Origin: Paenisporosarcina sp. TG20
GTDB taxonomy: Bacteria > Bacillota > Bacilli > Bacillales_A > Planococcaceae
Direction: 5' to 3'
Length of the DNA: 51,371 nucleotides
Assembly (NCBI RefSeq): GCF_000286315.1
Contig: NZ_ALJG01000361.1
Location: 1 to 51,371 of the forward strand
This document shows positions 1 to 7,262 of this stretch, piece after piece; position 1 is the first letter of the stretch; each line of letters opens with the position of its first letter. The notes under the pieces were generated by a model, which saw only the letters and a program-made list of their open reading frames with translations, had not been told where the DNA came from and searched no databases. Both the position numbers and the translations under genes were made by a program.

Positions 1-30
1 TAGGGGTGCGAAACTTAAGTAATCAAAACA

Positions 31-66
31 AAAAACTATCAATTTGCATTTGAATTGATAGTTTTT
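31..66 (-). terminator. Terminator of the DUF5694 locus
   Basis: A perfect 14-bp inverted repeat (AAAAACTATCAATT at 31-44, AATTGATAGTTTTT at 53-66) lies just past the 3' end of the minus-strand reading frame that stops at 95. Read on the minus strand the stem ends in a T-rich run, as in an intrinsic terminator. The plus-strand end is also T-rich, so it may work in both directions. Confidence 0.75.
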
Positions 67-94
67 AATTTACTAGTTTAAAGAAGGCTCGTTC

Positions 95-781
95 TTAGTC
101 AGAGAAAGGATTTATAACAGTCCAACCCTTTCCCTCAAATAACTTTCGAAGCATCCATAGATGATCTCTACCAACAAGTAATAAGAGCCGTTCATTCGGA
201 TTCTCTAAGATTTCAGTAACGTGTTTAACGATCATCAGTTCTCGCTCTATCCACTTATGCAAGAAGGTAGCACCAACACTTTCACCATTATTTTCTACGG
301 TAACGAAAGACAGATACATTTTCTCCAGTTCCTTAATCAACTCTGTGTCATTAAGCTGCTTGTAACTATCAAGTAGAGAGATAGTAGGATCTATGTCGAC
401 ATCTCGTTCGCTAAACGTGTTCACCATTTTTAGGACTTCTGGATATTCGTTTTGAATTGATTGATTAAGTTTAGACATATCTTCTTCAGTAAGCTGTCCT
501 GCCCAATTAATTGCAAATATCCCTTGATGGTTTAATTCTTCAGCTAATCGAAACCCTATTTGCTCAATTTCATCCATTGCATATAACTAGTTATGTTTTG
601 CATAGTTTTCGGCTAATTCCTCTTGCTTGTTCTTTTCCCATTCGACCGCTATTTTTGTTGGCTTAAAGCGGGCAAGGTGATTCACCAGCTCTTTGATTTC
701 GAGTTGTTTATCTGTAAGTATTTCCTGTTGAAGTTCGAAATGGAAGGTTCCTACTAAAATTATTTCTGTTACTTCAGCCAT
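95..781 (-). pseudogene. DUF5694-like protein gene interrupted by an in-frame TAG
   Basis: One minus-strand frame runs from an ATG at 781 (preceded by an AGAGGAGAG ribosome binding site) to 95, but an in-frame TAG at 587-589 cuts it into a 64-codon head and a 160-codon tail. Three codons after the TAG an ATG at 577 opens the tail. The head contains ILVGTFHFELQ and the tail VENNGES and LLLLVGRDHLWMLRKLF, both typical of the DUF5694 family (TraB/PrgY-like fold, function unknown), whose members are about 230-250 aa, matching head plus tail. Sequence on both sides of the stop stays family-like, so this looks like a recent nonsense mutation. Readthrough or internal re-initiation at 577 cannot be excluded, but no ribosome binding site is obvious there. 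Confidence 0.75.
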
Positions 782-1050
782 AAAGAGTCTCTCCTCTTAT
801 AAAAATCTGCAAGGGATATTGGGTTTACGCAAACACCGATGGAATAGTGGTTTTTTTAGTACCTATTTTGAGTTTAAAATATCTAACTTTACATTTGATT
901 TCCCTATTATATAGCGATTATTAGGTGATATATGCGTTTTGTACGGGTACTCGTAAAAAGAATCCATAGCTATTACTAGACTTCGTCATAGACTACAATT
1001 CTTGATTATTACTAACCTCTGAATTCCACATAAATATTCCCAGAAAGGTA

Positions 1051-1079
1051 TTGACATTATTCTGATAATGCAGTATTGT
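1051..1079 (+). promoter_or_regulatory. Sigma-A promoter for the S-box leader
   Basis: TTGACA (1051-1056), a 17-bp spacer and TATTGT (1074-1079) fit a vegetative promoter. Transcription would start about 30-35 nt upstream of the first P1 strand of the S-box at 1119. The stretch between this and the DUF5694 start (782-1050) shows no other gene. Confidence 0.6.
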
Positions 1080-1118
1080 TTGATATTAATGAAATCAAAT
1101 TTGACAATTTAATTAAAA

Positions 1119-1331
1119 TCTCTTATCCAGAGTAGCTGAGGGACTGGCCCGTTGAAGCTCGGCAACCACTTATTTTCGAATAAGATGGTGCCAAATCCTA
1201 CAAAACGTATATGTTTTGAAAGATAAGAGAGGACTTTGTATTTAGTGAATTCTGCATCTCTCTTATTTTTAAGAGGGATTTTGATCCTTATACATTTTTG
1301 TGCCTCTCTTTCTTTTGAAAGAGGGGTTTTT
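1119..1331 (+). promoter_or_regulatory. S-box (SAM-I) riboswitch with two consecutive terminators
   Basis: The aptamer follows the S-box consensus: P1 TCTCTTATC at 1119-1127 pairs with GATAAGAGA at 1222-1230, and in between are AGAGTAGCTGAGGGA, GGCCCGTTGAAGC, GGCAACC and GGTGCCAAATCC in the canonical order. The 3' strand of P1 can instead pair with CTCTCTTAT at 1258-1266, which is followed by TTTT, a SAM-dependent terminator arrangement. A second hairpin follows directly: CCTCTCTTTC (1303-1312) with GAAAGAGGGG (1317-1326) and TTTTT. The family binds S-adenosylmethionine and shuts off sulfur-acquisition genes when SAM is plentiful, which fits the sulfone-desulfurising genes downstream. Confidence 0.95.
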
Positions 1332-1532
1332 CATGTTTTCTAGACTTTACTACTTATGAAAAGGACGTACTTTGAGGAGGTGATGGGTAATAAAAAAGAG
1401 ATGAAAGTATTGCAGTACTTTCATCCCTTGTAACACACGATAAACCCTGAGAAGGCTTAGATCGCTTTAATACTTTACCATTTTAGCGTATTTACGTCCA
1501 TGTCAGGAAAATCCCTGAGGAGGAAGTTAAAC

Positions 1533-2621
1533 ATGAGTGAATTAAAATATGCATATTGGGTTCCGAATGTAAGTGGAGGTCTAGTTGTCTCTAAACTACC
1601 ACAAGAAACCGATTGGTCATTTGAAGCAAATAAAAGATATGTGCTAGCAGCAGAAGAAGCGGGCTTTGACTTTGCCCTTTTACAAACACGCTTTTTTGCA
1701 AGTTATGGAGCAGAATATCAACTCGAAGCAGCAACATTAGCAGCGGCACTTGCAAGCGTAACGACAAAAATAAACCTAATCTCAGCAGTGCACCCGGGGC
1801 TTTGGCATCCAGGAGTTTATGCAAAAATGATGGCTACGTTAGATCATATCAGCAATGGACGTGCAGCAGTAAATGTCGTTAGTGGCTGGTTCAAAGGAGA
1901 GTTTACGGGATATGGTGAGCCTTGGCTTGAGCATGGTGAGAGATATCGACGTTCAGAGGAATTCATAAGAGTCCTTAGAGGCTTATGGACAGAAGAAGAA
2001 GCCACTTTTAAAGGTGATTTTTATCGAATTAATGGGGCCCCACTAAAACCCAAGCCTGTTCAAAAGCCAACGCCACCTATTTTCCAAGGAGGCAATTCGA
2101 GAGCAGCAAAAGAAATGGCTGCTCGAGTTTCAGATTGGTATTTCATGAATGGTAATACAACGGAGGGTTTTAAAAAGCAAATTGAAGAAGTGAAAGAGTT
2201 AGCTAAAATAGAAGGGCGAACACTTCAGTATGCCGTCAATGGATTTGTTATTGTACGCGATACGGAAGAAGAAGCAGTTTCAGTCTTACGTGATATTGTG
2301 TCAAACGCTGATGTTGAAGCTGTGAAAGGCTTTGGAGAGGCTGTGAAACAAGCCGGAGCGTCTTCAAAGGAAGGAGAAGGCATGTGGTCAAATTCTACTT
2401 TTGAAGATTTAGTTCAGTATAATGACGGATTTAAAACTGGGTTAATTGGTACAGCTGAACAAGTGGCAGATCGCATAATCGAACTTAAGCAGTTAGGGGT
2501 TGACCTCATCCTTACAGGTTTCCTACATTATGAAAAAGATATTAAGGATTTCGGTGAAAAAGTCATTCCACTTGTGAAACAAAAAGAAGCGCAATTACAA
2601 AAGGAGGTAGTAAGCGTATGA
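1533..2621 (+). CDS. sfnG: FMNH2-dependent dimethyl sulfone monooxygenase (SfnG type)
   Basis: A flavin-dependent oxidoreductase of the bacterial luciferase (LLM) superfamily, 362 aa, best matching the SfnG subgroup, which oxidises dimethyl sulfone to methanesulfinate so its sulfur can be assimilated. The N-terminal AYWVPNVSGGLVVSKLPQ, QTRFFASYGAEYQLEAATLA, RAAVNVVSGWFKGEF and PIFQGGNS segments are characteristic of this (beta/alpha)8-barrel group. The start at ATG 1533 is chosen because GAGGAGG (1517-1523) lies 9 nt upstream; an in-frame ATG at 1500 has no such site. The gene overlaps the following reductase by ATGA and lies behind the S-box leader, so it is probably induced when SAM is low. 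The substrate could be another small sulfone or sulfonate; the LLM assignment itself is secure. Confidence 0.88.
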   Translation: MSELKYAYWVPNVSGGLVVSKLPQETDWSFEANKRYVLAAEEAGFDFALLQTRFFASYGAEYQLEAATLAAALASVTTKINLISAVHPGLWHPGVYAKMMATLDHISNGRAAVNVVSGWFKGEFTGYGEPWLEHGERYRRSEEFIRVLRGLWTEEEATFKGDFYRINGAPLKPKPVQKPTPPIFQGGNSRAAKEMAARVSDWYFMNGNTTEGFKKQIEEVKELAKIEGRTLQYAVNGFVIVRDTEEEAVSVLRDIVSNADVEAVKGFGEAVKQAGASSKEGEGMWSNSTFEDLVQYNDGFKTGLIGTAEQVADRIIELKQLGVDLILTGFLHYEKDIKDFGEKVIPLVKQKEAQLQKEVVSV

Positions 2622-3202
2622 AAATTGTTGGTCTAACTGGAAGTTTAACATCTTCGTCTAAGACGTTTATTGCCGTTGACAAAGCCCTTGATTATGCCAA
2701 GAAACATAACCCTGAAATTGAAACGATTCATCTCCATTTAAAAGACCTATCAGTAGGGTTTTGTGATGGGAGGGACCCTTCGCTTTATGAAGGTGATACA
2801 AAGTATTTGATTGATCATTTAAAGAGTGCGGATGGCTATATTATTGGTTCGCCCATTTACCGTGGGACTTATACAGGAGCTTTGAAAAATGTATTCGATT
2901 TAATTCCAAATGACGCTTTACGAGGAAAGGTAGTCGGTTTTATTGCAACAGGTGGAACCTATCATCATTACCTGGCGCTCGAACATCAGTTTAAACCGCT
3001 TGCTGGTTACTTCAAAGCACATGTAGTCCCAGGCAGTGTGTACATTCATAATGAACATTTTACTAACAAAGAATTAAGCAGTTACGAAATTCTTGAGCGA
3101 CTTGAAGCATTGGCAAGTGATGTAGTGAGCTTAACAAGTCTAATCGATAAACGTTTTGAGGGAGCCGATCAACCTACCATTCCAAGAAAAGTACTAGTCT
3201 AG
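2618..3202 (+). CDS. msuE: NAD(P)H-dependent FMN reductase (MsuE type)
   Basis: A 194-aa flavodoxin-fold reductase of the MsuE/SsuE group. It starts with the nucleotide-binding stretch MKIVGLTGSLTSSSKT, then GSPIYRGTYTGALKNVFD (the family GSP-x-Y-x(4)-G-LKN flavin-site motif) and FIATGGTYHHYLALEHQ. Enzymes of this group use NAD(P)H to supply free FMNH2 to two-component monooxygenases. The start codon overlaps the sfnG stop (ATGA), indicating translational coupling and a dedicated partner role. Both genes should respond to the upstream S-box. Confidence is high for the enzyme class and moderate for the symbol. Confidence 0.88.
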   Translation: MKIVGLTGSLTSSSKTFIAVDKALDYAKKHNPEIETIHLHLKDLSVGFCDGRDPSLYEGDTKYLIDHLKSADGYIIGSPIYRGTYTGALKNVFDLIPNDALRGKVVGFIATGGTYHHYLALEHQFKPLAGYFKAHVVPGSVYIHNEHFTNKELSSYEILERLEALASDVVSLTSLIDKRFEGADQPTIPRKVLV

Positions 3203-3222
3203 TAATTGTACTCATAAAAAAA

Positions 3223-3252
3223 GAGGTAAAAGTACGGGAATACTTTTACCTC
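3223..3252. terminator. Hairpin after the sulfone operon
   Basis: A perfect 12-bp stem, GAGGTAAAAGTA (3223-3234) with TACTTTTACCTC (3241-3252), begins 20 nt after the msuE stop. The 3' side has no T run on the plus strand; the A run before the stem gives the T run on the minus strand. It may be a processing or stabilising hairpin for the operon rather than a rho-independent stop. Confidence 0.45.
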
Positions 3253-3426
3253 CAAAATAAACTCATGTGTTCACTAACACCCTATCAGTTGCTGCGGTCT
3301 TGATGATGTAAAAAAGCACCCTCAGTAAACTGAACAGATCATAAAACGGGTAATTAGTAACGCGATAAATAGATTTACAATTTGACTAGTTGCATTAAAA
3401 TAAAACTAAGAATTAGGGGCGATTAG

Positions 3427-3879
3427 ATGACAACGCAACAATTATTAAAGGTGAACACAAGTGGTAAATGGGAAAGTGGTTTAAAAACGTCAATATCGAT
3501 TAGAAATTTTTCGCCATTAATCGTTGACGAACCAAAAAGTCTAGGTGGTACTGATGAAGGACCAAATCCTGTTGAATATGTATTAGCTGGATTGACTAGC
3601 TGTACGTCCGTTATGATTGGGATCATTTCGAAAGAAAAGTCTTTTTCTTACCATGGCGTAGACTTTGTAAATGAAGGAACATTAGATTTACAAGGGTTAA
3701 TGGGGGTCGAAGGAATTTCACCACATTTTCAGAATGTGAATTTTGATGTGATTATAAGTACGAATGAAGATCTTTCTCGAGTAGAGGAATTAAGAGATGA
3801 AGTAGAAAAAAGATGTCCGGTTTATAATTTATTAAAAGATGCTGGAGTTAAGATAGAAACGAATTGGATTAAAAAATAG
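3427..3879 (+). CDS. OsmC/Ohr family protein
   Basis: A 150-aa protein of the OsmC superfamily, small thiol proteins that reduce organic hydroperoxides or handle sulfur adducts. The two conserved cysteines are visible in GLTSCTSVMIGI (about residue 59) and VEKRCPVYNLL (about residue 134), at the usual spacing, and the PNPVEYVLAGL segment preceding the first is typical. TAGGGG at 3414-3419 lies 7 nt before the ATG. A possible promoter is TTTACA (3374-3379) with TAAAAT (3396-3401). It is monocistronic, with its own terminator downstream. Whether it detoxifies a by-product of sulfone oxidation next door is a guess from position only. Confidence 0.88.
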   Translation: MTTQQLLKVNTSGKWESGLKTSISIRNFSPLIVDEPKSLGGTDEGPNPVEYVLAGLTSCTSVMIGIISKEKSFSYHGVDFVNEGTLDLQGLMGVEGISPHFQNVNFDVIISTNEDLSRVEELRDEVEKRCPVYNLLKDAGVKIETNWIKK

Positions 3880-3913
3880 GATAGATTCAGAAATGATGTT
3901 AGTAGGATGTGTT

Positions 3914-3956
3914 ACTACAATGGGTTTTTCAATAATTCATTGTAGTCTTTTTATTT
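3914..3956 (+). terminator. Terminator of the osmC-family gene
   Basis: ACTACAATG (3914-3922) pairs with CATTGTAGT (3938-3946), followed by CTTTTTATTT. This is a standard intrinsic terminator about 35 nt past the stop. The rest of 3957-4110 holds no gene I can support. Confidence 0.8.
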
Positions 3957-4114
3957 GCGACCAAACAGACAATCAATCTACTGTATATTTACTACACGCT
4001 GCCGTCCTGATTGTCGTAAACCTGTCAATGAACAACAAGAGGGTTAATCAATAAGGGAAGAATACTCCTTTTTTAATGATTGAATAACACTTATTCTTAT
4101 ATGTGAACAAAATC

Positions 4115-4170
4115 AGGCTGAATGACTCGAAAAGAATTGGGAGTAATTCAGCCTAAAGTGTGTTTGTTTT
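4115..4170. terminator. Bidirectional hairpin between osmC and acyltransferase genes
   Basis: AGGCTGAAT (4115-4123) pairs with ATTCAGCCT (4146-4154). T-rich sequence follows on both strands (TGTTTGTTTTTC on plus, GATTTTGTT on minus). It lies 40 nt past the 3' end of the minus-strand acyltransferase and is its likely terminator. Confidence 0.55.
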
Positions 4171-4193
4171 TCTCATATCCCTTGGCAAATGAA

Positions 4194-5228
4194 CTAAGGA
4201 ACCATTTTCCTTAAAACAGGTATCTTTCGAATGATATATGTAATCATTGAACTGACAATTAGGATTATTATAACATTCAAGGGTATCGCAATAATGGGAT
4301 GAAATTGAATATTTATTTTATCGAATACAGCGGCTAAAAGATAGTTGAGAACCAAAACATGAACTAAGAAAATTCCAAAGCTTGCTTGACTAAACCAATT
4401 TAGGAAGGCATTGATATCTTGTTTTGATTTAAACAAAATATCTTTAAATAAAATAAATAATCCCACTGAAGTAAGCAAGACGGATATAGAGTGATACTCA
4501 TACCAATACTGTTCTAGTGCTCCTTGGTTTTTAATCGTTCCATAATAAGTTAAAAAGAATGTTCCCAATAATCCAAGGATTAGTAAAATTTGGGAATACA
4601 AAATATTTTTCTTGGAAAATTGGTATTTTAATAAATAATAACCTAACACAAAATATCCCACAAAGTTTGTAACAAAAAATAACTCGATTTTTATACTAAA
4701 ATCAACAAGATACACCATGAATTTTAATAAAACCGATGCAAATATCCATAACCCTAAAAAATACTCGACATCTCTTTTGGCTGAATGTTGCATTAGAATT
4801 TTTACTAATGGTGTAATTAAATACAACCCAATAATTGTATACATAAACCATAAATGATAGATGATATTATCTGTCAGTAATTTATAAATAAAATTTTTGG
4901 TTGAATAGTCGTATTCATGACTGTAAGAACCTGCTAAATAATAGATAATACTCCATGATAGTAAGGGTATCGCTATTTTACTTATTCGCTTTTTCAAAAA
5001 TTGACTATAGGGAAGAGAACGACTGTCATTTAAAAGAAGAGCTCCACTGATCATGATAAAAATTGGAACTGATGCACGTGCTAATGATTCAAAAAAGTTA
5101 CCGCTAAGCCAACCTGACAAACCTGTTTCAAAAGGATTAGCTCTGACCGCAGAAGCTGAGACATGAATAGTGATTACAGCAATAGTCGCATAAATTCGTA
5201 AGTAGTCTAGATAATAAAATCTTTTCAT
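4194..5228 (-). CDS. Membrane acyltransferase, family 3 (OafA/WecH-like)
   Basis: A 344-aa polytopic membrane protein with about ten hydrophobic segments. The opening YYLDYLRIYATIAVITIHVSA carries the Arg and His typical of acyltransferase family 3 (D-x-LR...H), and RASVPIFIMISGALLL and YHLWFMYTIIGLYLITPL are further hallmarks. Such enzymes O-acetylate or succinylate surface polysaccharides or cell-wall sugars using cytoplasmic acyl-CoA. It stands alone on the minus strand with no glycosyltransferases nearby, so the acceptor cannot be named. The start ATG at 5228 has a GGAG-like site just upstream (AGGAGTGTAAAGA on the coding strand). Confidence 0.85.
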   Translation of the reverse strand: MKRFYYLDYLRIYATIAVITIHVSASAVRANPFETGLSGWLSGNFFESLARASVPIFIMISGALLLNDSRSLPYSQFLKKRISKIAIPLLSWSIIYYLAGSYSHEYDYSTKNFIYKLLTDNIIYHLWFMYTIIGLYLITPLVKILMQHSAKRDVEYFLGLWIFASVLLKFMVYLVDFSIKIELFFVTNFVGYFVLGYYLLKYQFSKKNILYSQILLILGLLGTFFLTYYGTIKNQGALEQYWYEYHSISVLLTSVGLFILFKDILFKSKQDINAFLNWFSQASFGIFLVHVLVLNYLLAAVFDKINIQFHPIIAIPLNVIIILIVSSMITYIIRKIPVLRKMVP

Positions 5229-5428
5229 TCTTTACACTCCTATAAATAGGTTTTTAATAACACTTATATAGTGTAAGAATAGCATATAAGATTTAATTTA
5301 TGAATTATCTCACAATTTTTAATTCTATTCGCATAGAGTATATTTATAAATTGTTCGTGGTAAATTTTTAACTTGTAATATTATCATTTCAACTTCAAAA
5401 CTATTATTCATTTCGTTAACTTACTTAA

Positions 5429-5448
5429 CGACCCAGGGATGGAAACAA
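5429..5448 (+). repeat. REP-like repeat, half copy 1
   Basis: GACCCAGGGATGGAAACAA, the plus-oriented half unit of the repeat family found seven times between 5.4 and 8.2 kb. It lies in the gene-free stretch 5229-5640, where I see only repeat copies and no coding region. Confidence 0.75.
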
Positions 5449-5508
5449 TGATACAGAATTCTGATAATTTACTACAATTCTAGATATGCCTGCACTTTTT
5501 CTTGTCGG

Positions 5509-5567
5509 CGTGTCCCTGGGGGGCAGCCACAAATTGAGGAGCATTTGAGTCTGATCCAGGGACAGCA
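5509..5567 (-). repeat. REP-like palindromic repeat, full copy in minus orientation
   Basis: TGTCCCTGG (5511-5519) and CCAGGGACA (5556-5564) form a stem around a loop. The reverse complement of the whole block aligns with the copy at 6560-6620, including AATTTGTGGCT inside the loop, so both are members of one family in opposite orientations. Confidence 0.75.
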
Positions 5568-5642
5568 CTCGAGCGAAGGTTTTGTATGTGAACATATATG
5601 GGGAGAATTATGAAATTATAAAGTGGATGAAATTAGTCATTC

Positions 5643-5668
5643 GCGTCCCAGGATGGAAACAACTAATT
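5643..5668 (+). repeat. REP-like repeat, half copy 2
   Basis: GTCCCAGGATGGAAACAACT, with one base lost from the CCCAGGGA core, followed by AATTT. It abuts the 3' edge of the alcohol-dehydrogenase fragment (minus strand), and that fragment's reading frame stops inside the repeat. Confidence 0.7.
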
Positions 5669-5898
5669 TGATACTTCCACACCACTACCACTTGTTGTTG
5701 GAATAGCAGCAAACTTGGCTTTTGTGCGAAGTTTAGGCAATGTGAAAGGTTTAGCCGCCTCTTCAAATGTTAATTCCGGATGCTCATGGAATAACCACAT
5801 AGCTTTTGCCCAATCCATCACGGAACCCCCACCAATACCGATTATCCAGTCTGGCTCAAAATCATTTAAAACTTTTGCACCATCTTGGATGATAATTT
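5663..5898 (-). pseudogene. Internal fragment of an iron-containing alcohol dehydrogenase
   Basis: On the minus strand about 78 codons read DFEPDWIIGIGGGSVMDWAKA, then AMWLFHEHPELTFEEAAKPF and KFAAIPTTSGSGVEVS. These are the NAD-binding GGGS motif and the following conserved block of group III Fe-dependent alcohol dehydrogenases, roughly residues 75-150 of a ~390-aa enzyme. There is no start, no metal-binding His region and no C-terminal half. Both ends coincide with copies of the REP-like repeat (5643-5668 and 5899-5919), so the slice seems to have been carried or bounded by them. Confidence 0.85.
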
Positions 5899-5919
5899 GC
5901 GACCCAGGGATGGAAACAA
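5899..5919 (+). repeat. REP-like repeat, half copy 3
   Basis: GACCCAGGGATGGAAACAA again, identical over 19 bases to copy 1. It separates the alcohol-dehydrogenase slice from the peptidase remnant. Confidence 0.75.
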
Positions 5920-5943
5920 ATATATATCCGTCACTAGCACGAC

Positions 5944-6065
5944 TTTGTTCCATTGAATTTGCTCGAAATATTGAACGAGTTGCAAGGGTAGAAGAATTCG
6001 GTATGGCTTTGATAAGAAATGCTAGCAGGCTAAATCAGAGAAGCGTACGTCAACACGTGGTTTGA
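5944..6065 (+). pseudogene. Internally deleted duplicate of the peptidase gene tail
   Basis: 5944-6002 aligns with 13281-13339 and 6003-6067 with 13493-13557 of the intact peptidase gene, with scattered substitutions. The intervening 153 bp (51 codons) are missing, an exact in-frame deletion at an ATGG microhomology. The residual frame reads CSIEFARNIERVARVEEFG joined to MALIRNASRLNQRSVRQHVV. It lacks the metal ligands and any start, so it is a non-functional relic of a duplication. Confidence 0.88.
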
Positions 6066-6167
6066 AATCGTATTACACTCGAAGAATACATGACTGGTCA
6101 AGAAGATGAGAACTTAAAAAAATATGTTTAAAAAGCTAAGAAAATCAGCAAAAAGAGAGGAATAGGC

Positions 6168-6488
6168 ATGAATACAACAATGGATTGGTTAAAAGCACAA
6201 CGTTCATCAGGTGGCTATAATATGACTTCGTCCATGTTTCTGAGAAATGCAGATGCAAACAGTTATGTTGAGTTCTTTGTCAGTAGAGTCAACAGAGAAC
6301 AGGAAAGTGATTTAAAAGTGAAATTTGATCATAGCGGGTTTGAAATTGTTTCGAACAATCAAATAGTCTGGTTTGGACGTGAAGTGGATGTAGATCTGTT
6401 ACGGACGGTGAAGTTTGATTTATTTGAGGAGATTTTATTGAAACGATTAGAGAGGCTGGGTATAGAAGGGTCACAGGACACAATGTAA
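6168..6488 (+). CDS. Hypothetical protein, 106 aa
   Basis: I do not recognise this protein. It starts at ATG 6168 behind a good ribosome binding site (AGAGAGGAAT about 8 nt upstream) and ends before a GC-rich hairpin. It is soluble, mixed alpha/beta, with no cysteines and no membrane segments; the middle reads YVEFFVSRVNREQESDLKVK and the C-terminus is charged. The 60 nt before it translate in another frame to LEEYMTGQEDENLKKYV, perhaps the end of a lost gene. Its intact frame amid debris suggests it is real, but function is unknown. Confidence 0.5.
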   Translation: MNTTMDWLKAQRSSGGYNMTSSMFLRNADANSYVEFFVSRVNREQESDLKVKFDHSGFEIVSNNQIVWFGREVDVDLLRTVKFDLFEEILLKRLERLGIEGSQDTM

Positions 6489-6507
6489 AAAACAATATTA
6501 AAGTAGA

Positions 6508-6538
6508 ATACCCCTTCATGGTAAGTGTGAAGGGGTAT
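6508..6538 (+). terminator. Hairpin after the 106-aa gene
   Basis: ATACCCCTTC (6508-6517) pairs perfectly with GAAGGGGTAT (6529-6538). Only a weak T-rich tail follows. It lies 20 nt past the stop codon at 6488. Confidence 0.6.
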
Positions 6539-6559
6539 ATTCATGTTTCATGATTGTAC

Positions 6560-6620
6560 CGTCCCTGGGTCAGACACCAATGTTTTTCAATTTGTGGCTT
6601 GACCCAGGGACGCAAACTAC
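6560..6620 (+). repeat. REP-like palindromic repeat, best-preserved full copy
   Basis: A perfect 12-bp inverted repeat, CGTCCCTGGGTC (6560-6571) and GACCCAGGGACG (6601-6612), encloses a 29-nt loop with CACCAATG and CAATTTGTGGCTT, and is followed by CAAACTA. It resembles the palindromic units mobilised by REP-associated (IS200/IS605-like) transposases, but no such transposase is in the window. Confidence 0.8.
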
Positions 6621-6639
6621 TTCCTTGAATCGAGCCTCC

Positions 6640-6822
6640 GAAAGTGTCACGAACAGGAAAGTGGCAAATTGGCTAGCCGTGCCACCTAACTAGCATTTAG
6701 ACACTTGATAAACTATTTATATCAACTAGGGTCTCCAGGTCGCTTTGGACGGCAACCCCCGACACCATGACCTAATGAATGAAGAGAGACGAGCGATGAC
6801 AACGCTCGCCTTTCTTTTTTAA
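6640..6822 (+). ncRNA. Possible structured RNA ending in a terminator
   Basis: Nested pairings are visible: AAGTGTC near 6647 with GACACTT near 6708, GTGGCA with TGCCAC inside it, then GGTC..GACC around a CCAGG/TTTGG hairpin, and finally CGAGCG (6790-6795) with CGCTCG (6803-6808) followed by CTTTCTTTTTT. The last 30 nt before the terminator are shared with 7690-7745. I could not match it to a known riboswitch class and there is no coding potential. It could equally be a decayed leader. Confidence 0.4.
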
Positions 6823-6911
6823 CAAGTGGCTATGTATCCGCCCTATCCTACAACCCATGGTTGCATAGTGTTTTGGTGGATGAAAGAATGGATACTAATT
6901 GCAAGGGATGA

Positions 6912-6952
6912 AGCTACCGAAGATACAATTTCGGTAGCTGTTTACTTTCTTT
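6912..6952 (+). terminator. Terminator-like hairpin in gene-free DNA
   Basis: AGCTACCGAA (6912-6921) pairs with TTCGGTAGCT (6930-6939), followed by GTTTACTTTCTTT. No gene precedes it directly. Confidence 0.5.
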
Positions 6953-6999
6953 AAAGTAAGAGTAAGAAAGTTTTCACATACTGTACCATACTCTCCGAG

Positions 7000-7036
7000 G
7001 CACCAATGATTTTCAATTTGGGCTTACCTAGGGACA
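7000..7036 (+). repeat. REP-like repeat, decayed partial copy
   Basis: GCACCAATGATTTTCAATTTG followed by GGCTTACCTAGGGACAC matches the loop and right arm of the copy at 6560-6620 with several substitutions. The left arm has degenerated. Confidence 0.65.
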
Positions 7037-7262
7037 CTATGAAATAAAAGCAACACTTTAGTCAGGGCAACGTAATAGCGAGAAAGAGGGTATGGTAAAC
7101 TATTTGACAGAAGGTCATTATACAAACCCATTTCCGAAATAGCTGAAATGAAGAAACCAAAAGTAGAGGACATAGTCCTTGTATGTCAAACGGTTACCGT
7201 AAAAGACCGTGGCTATATATTAACGAATTTAGGATAGAGAACGAATAGTCGAGGTGATATTA

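Noticed and set aside
1374-1431. A 16-codon leader peptide starting ATG 1383 after GAGGAGG
   Set aside because: The spacing between the Shine-Dalgarno sequence and the ATG is only about 2 nt, and the S-box already explains regulation.
5715-6065. 116-aa plus-strand frame across 5715-6065 as a gene
   Set aside because: Its first two-thirds are the antisense of the alcohol-dehydrogenase fragment and its end is the peptidase relic; it is a chance fusion of debris.
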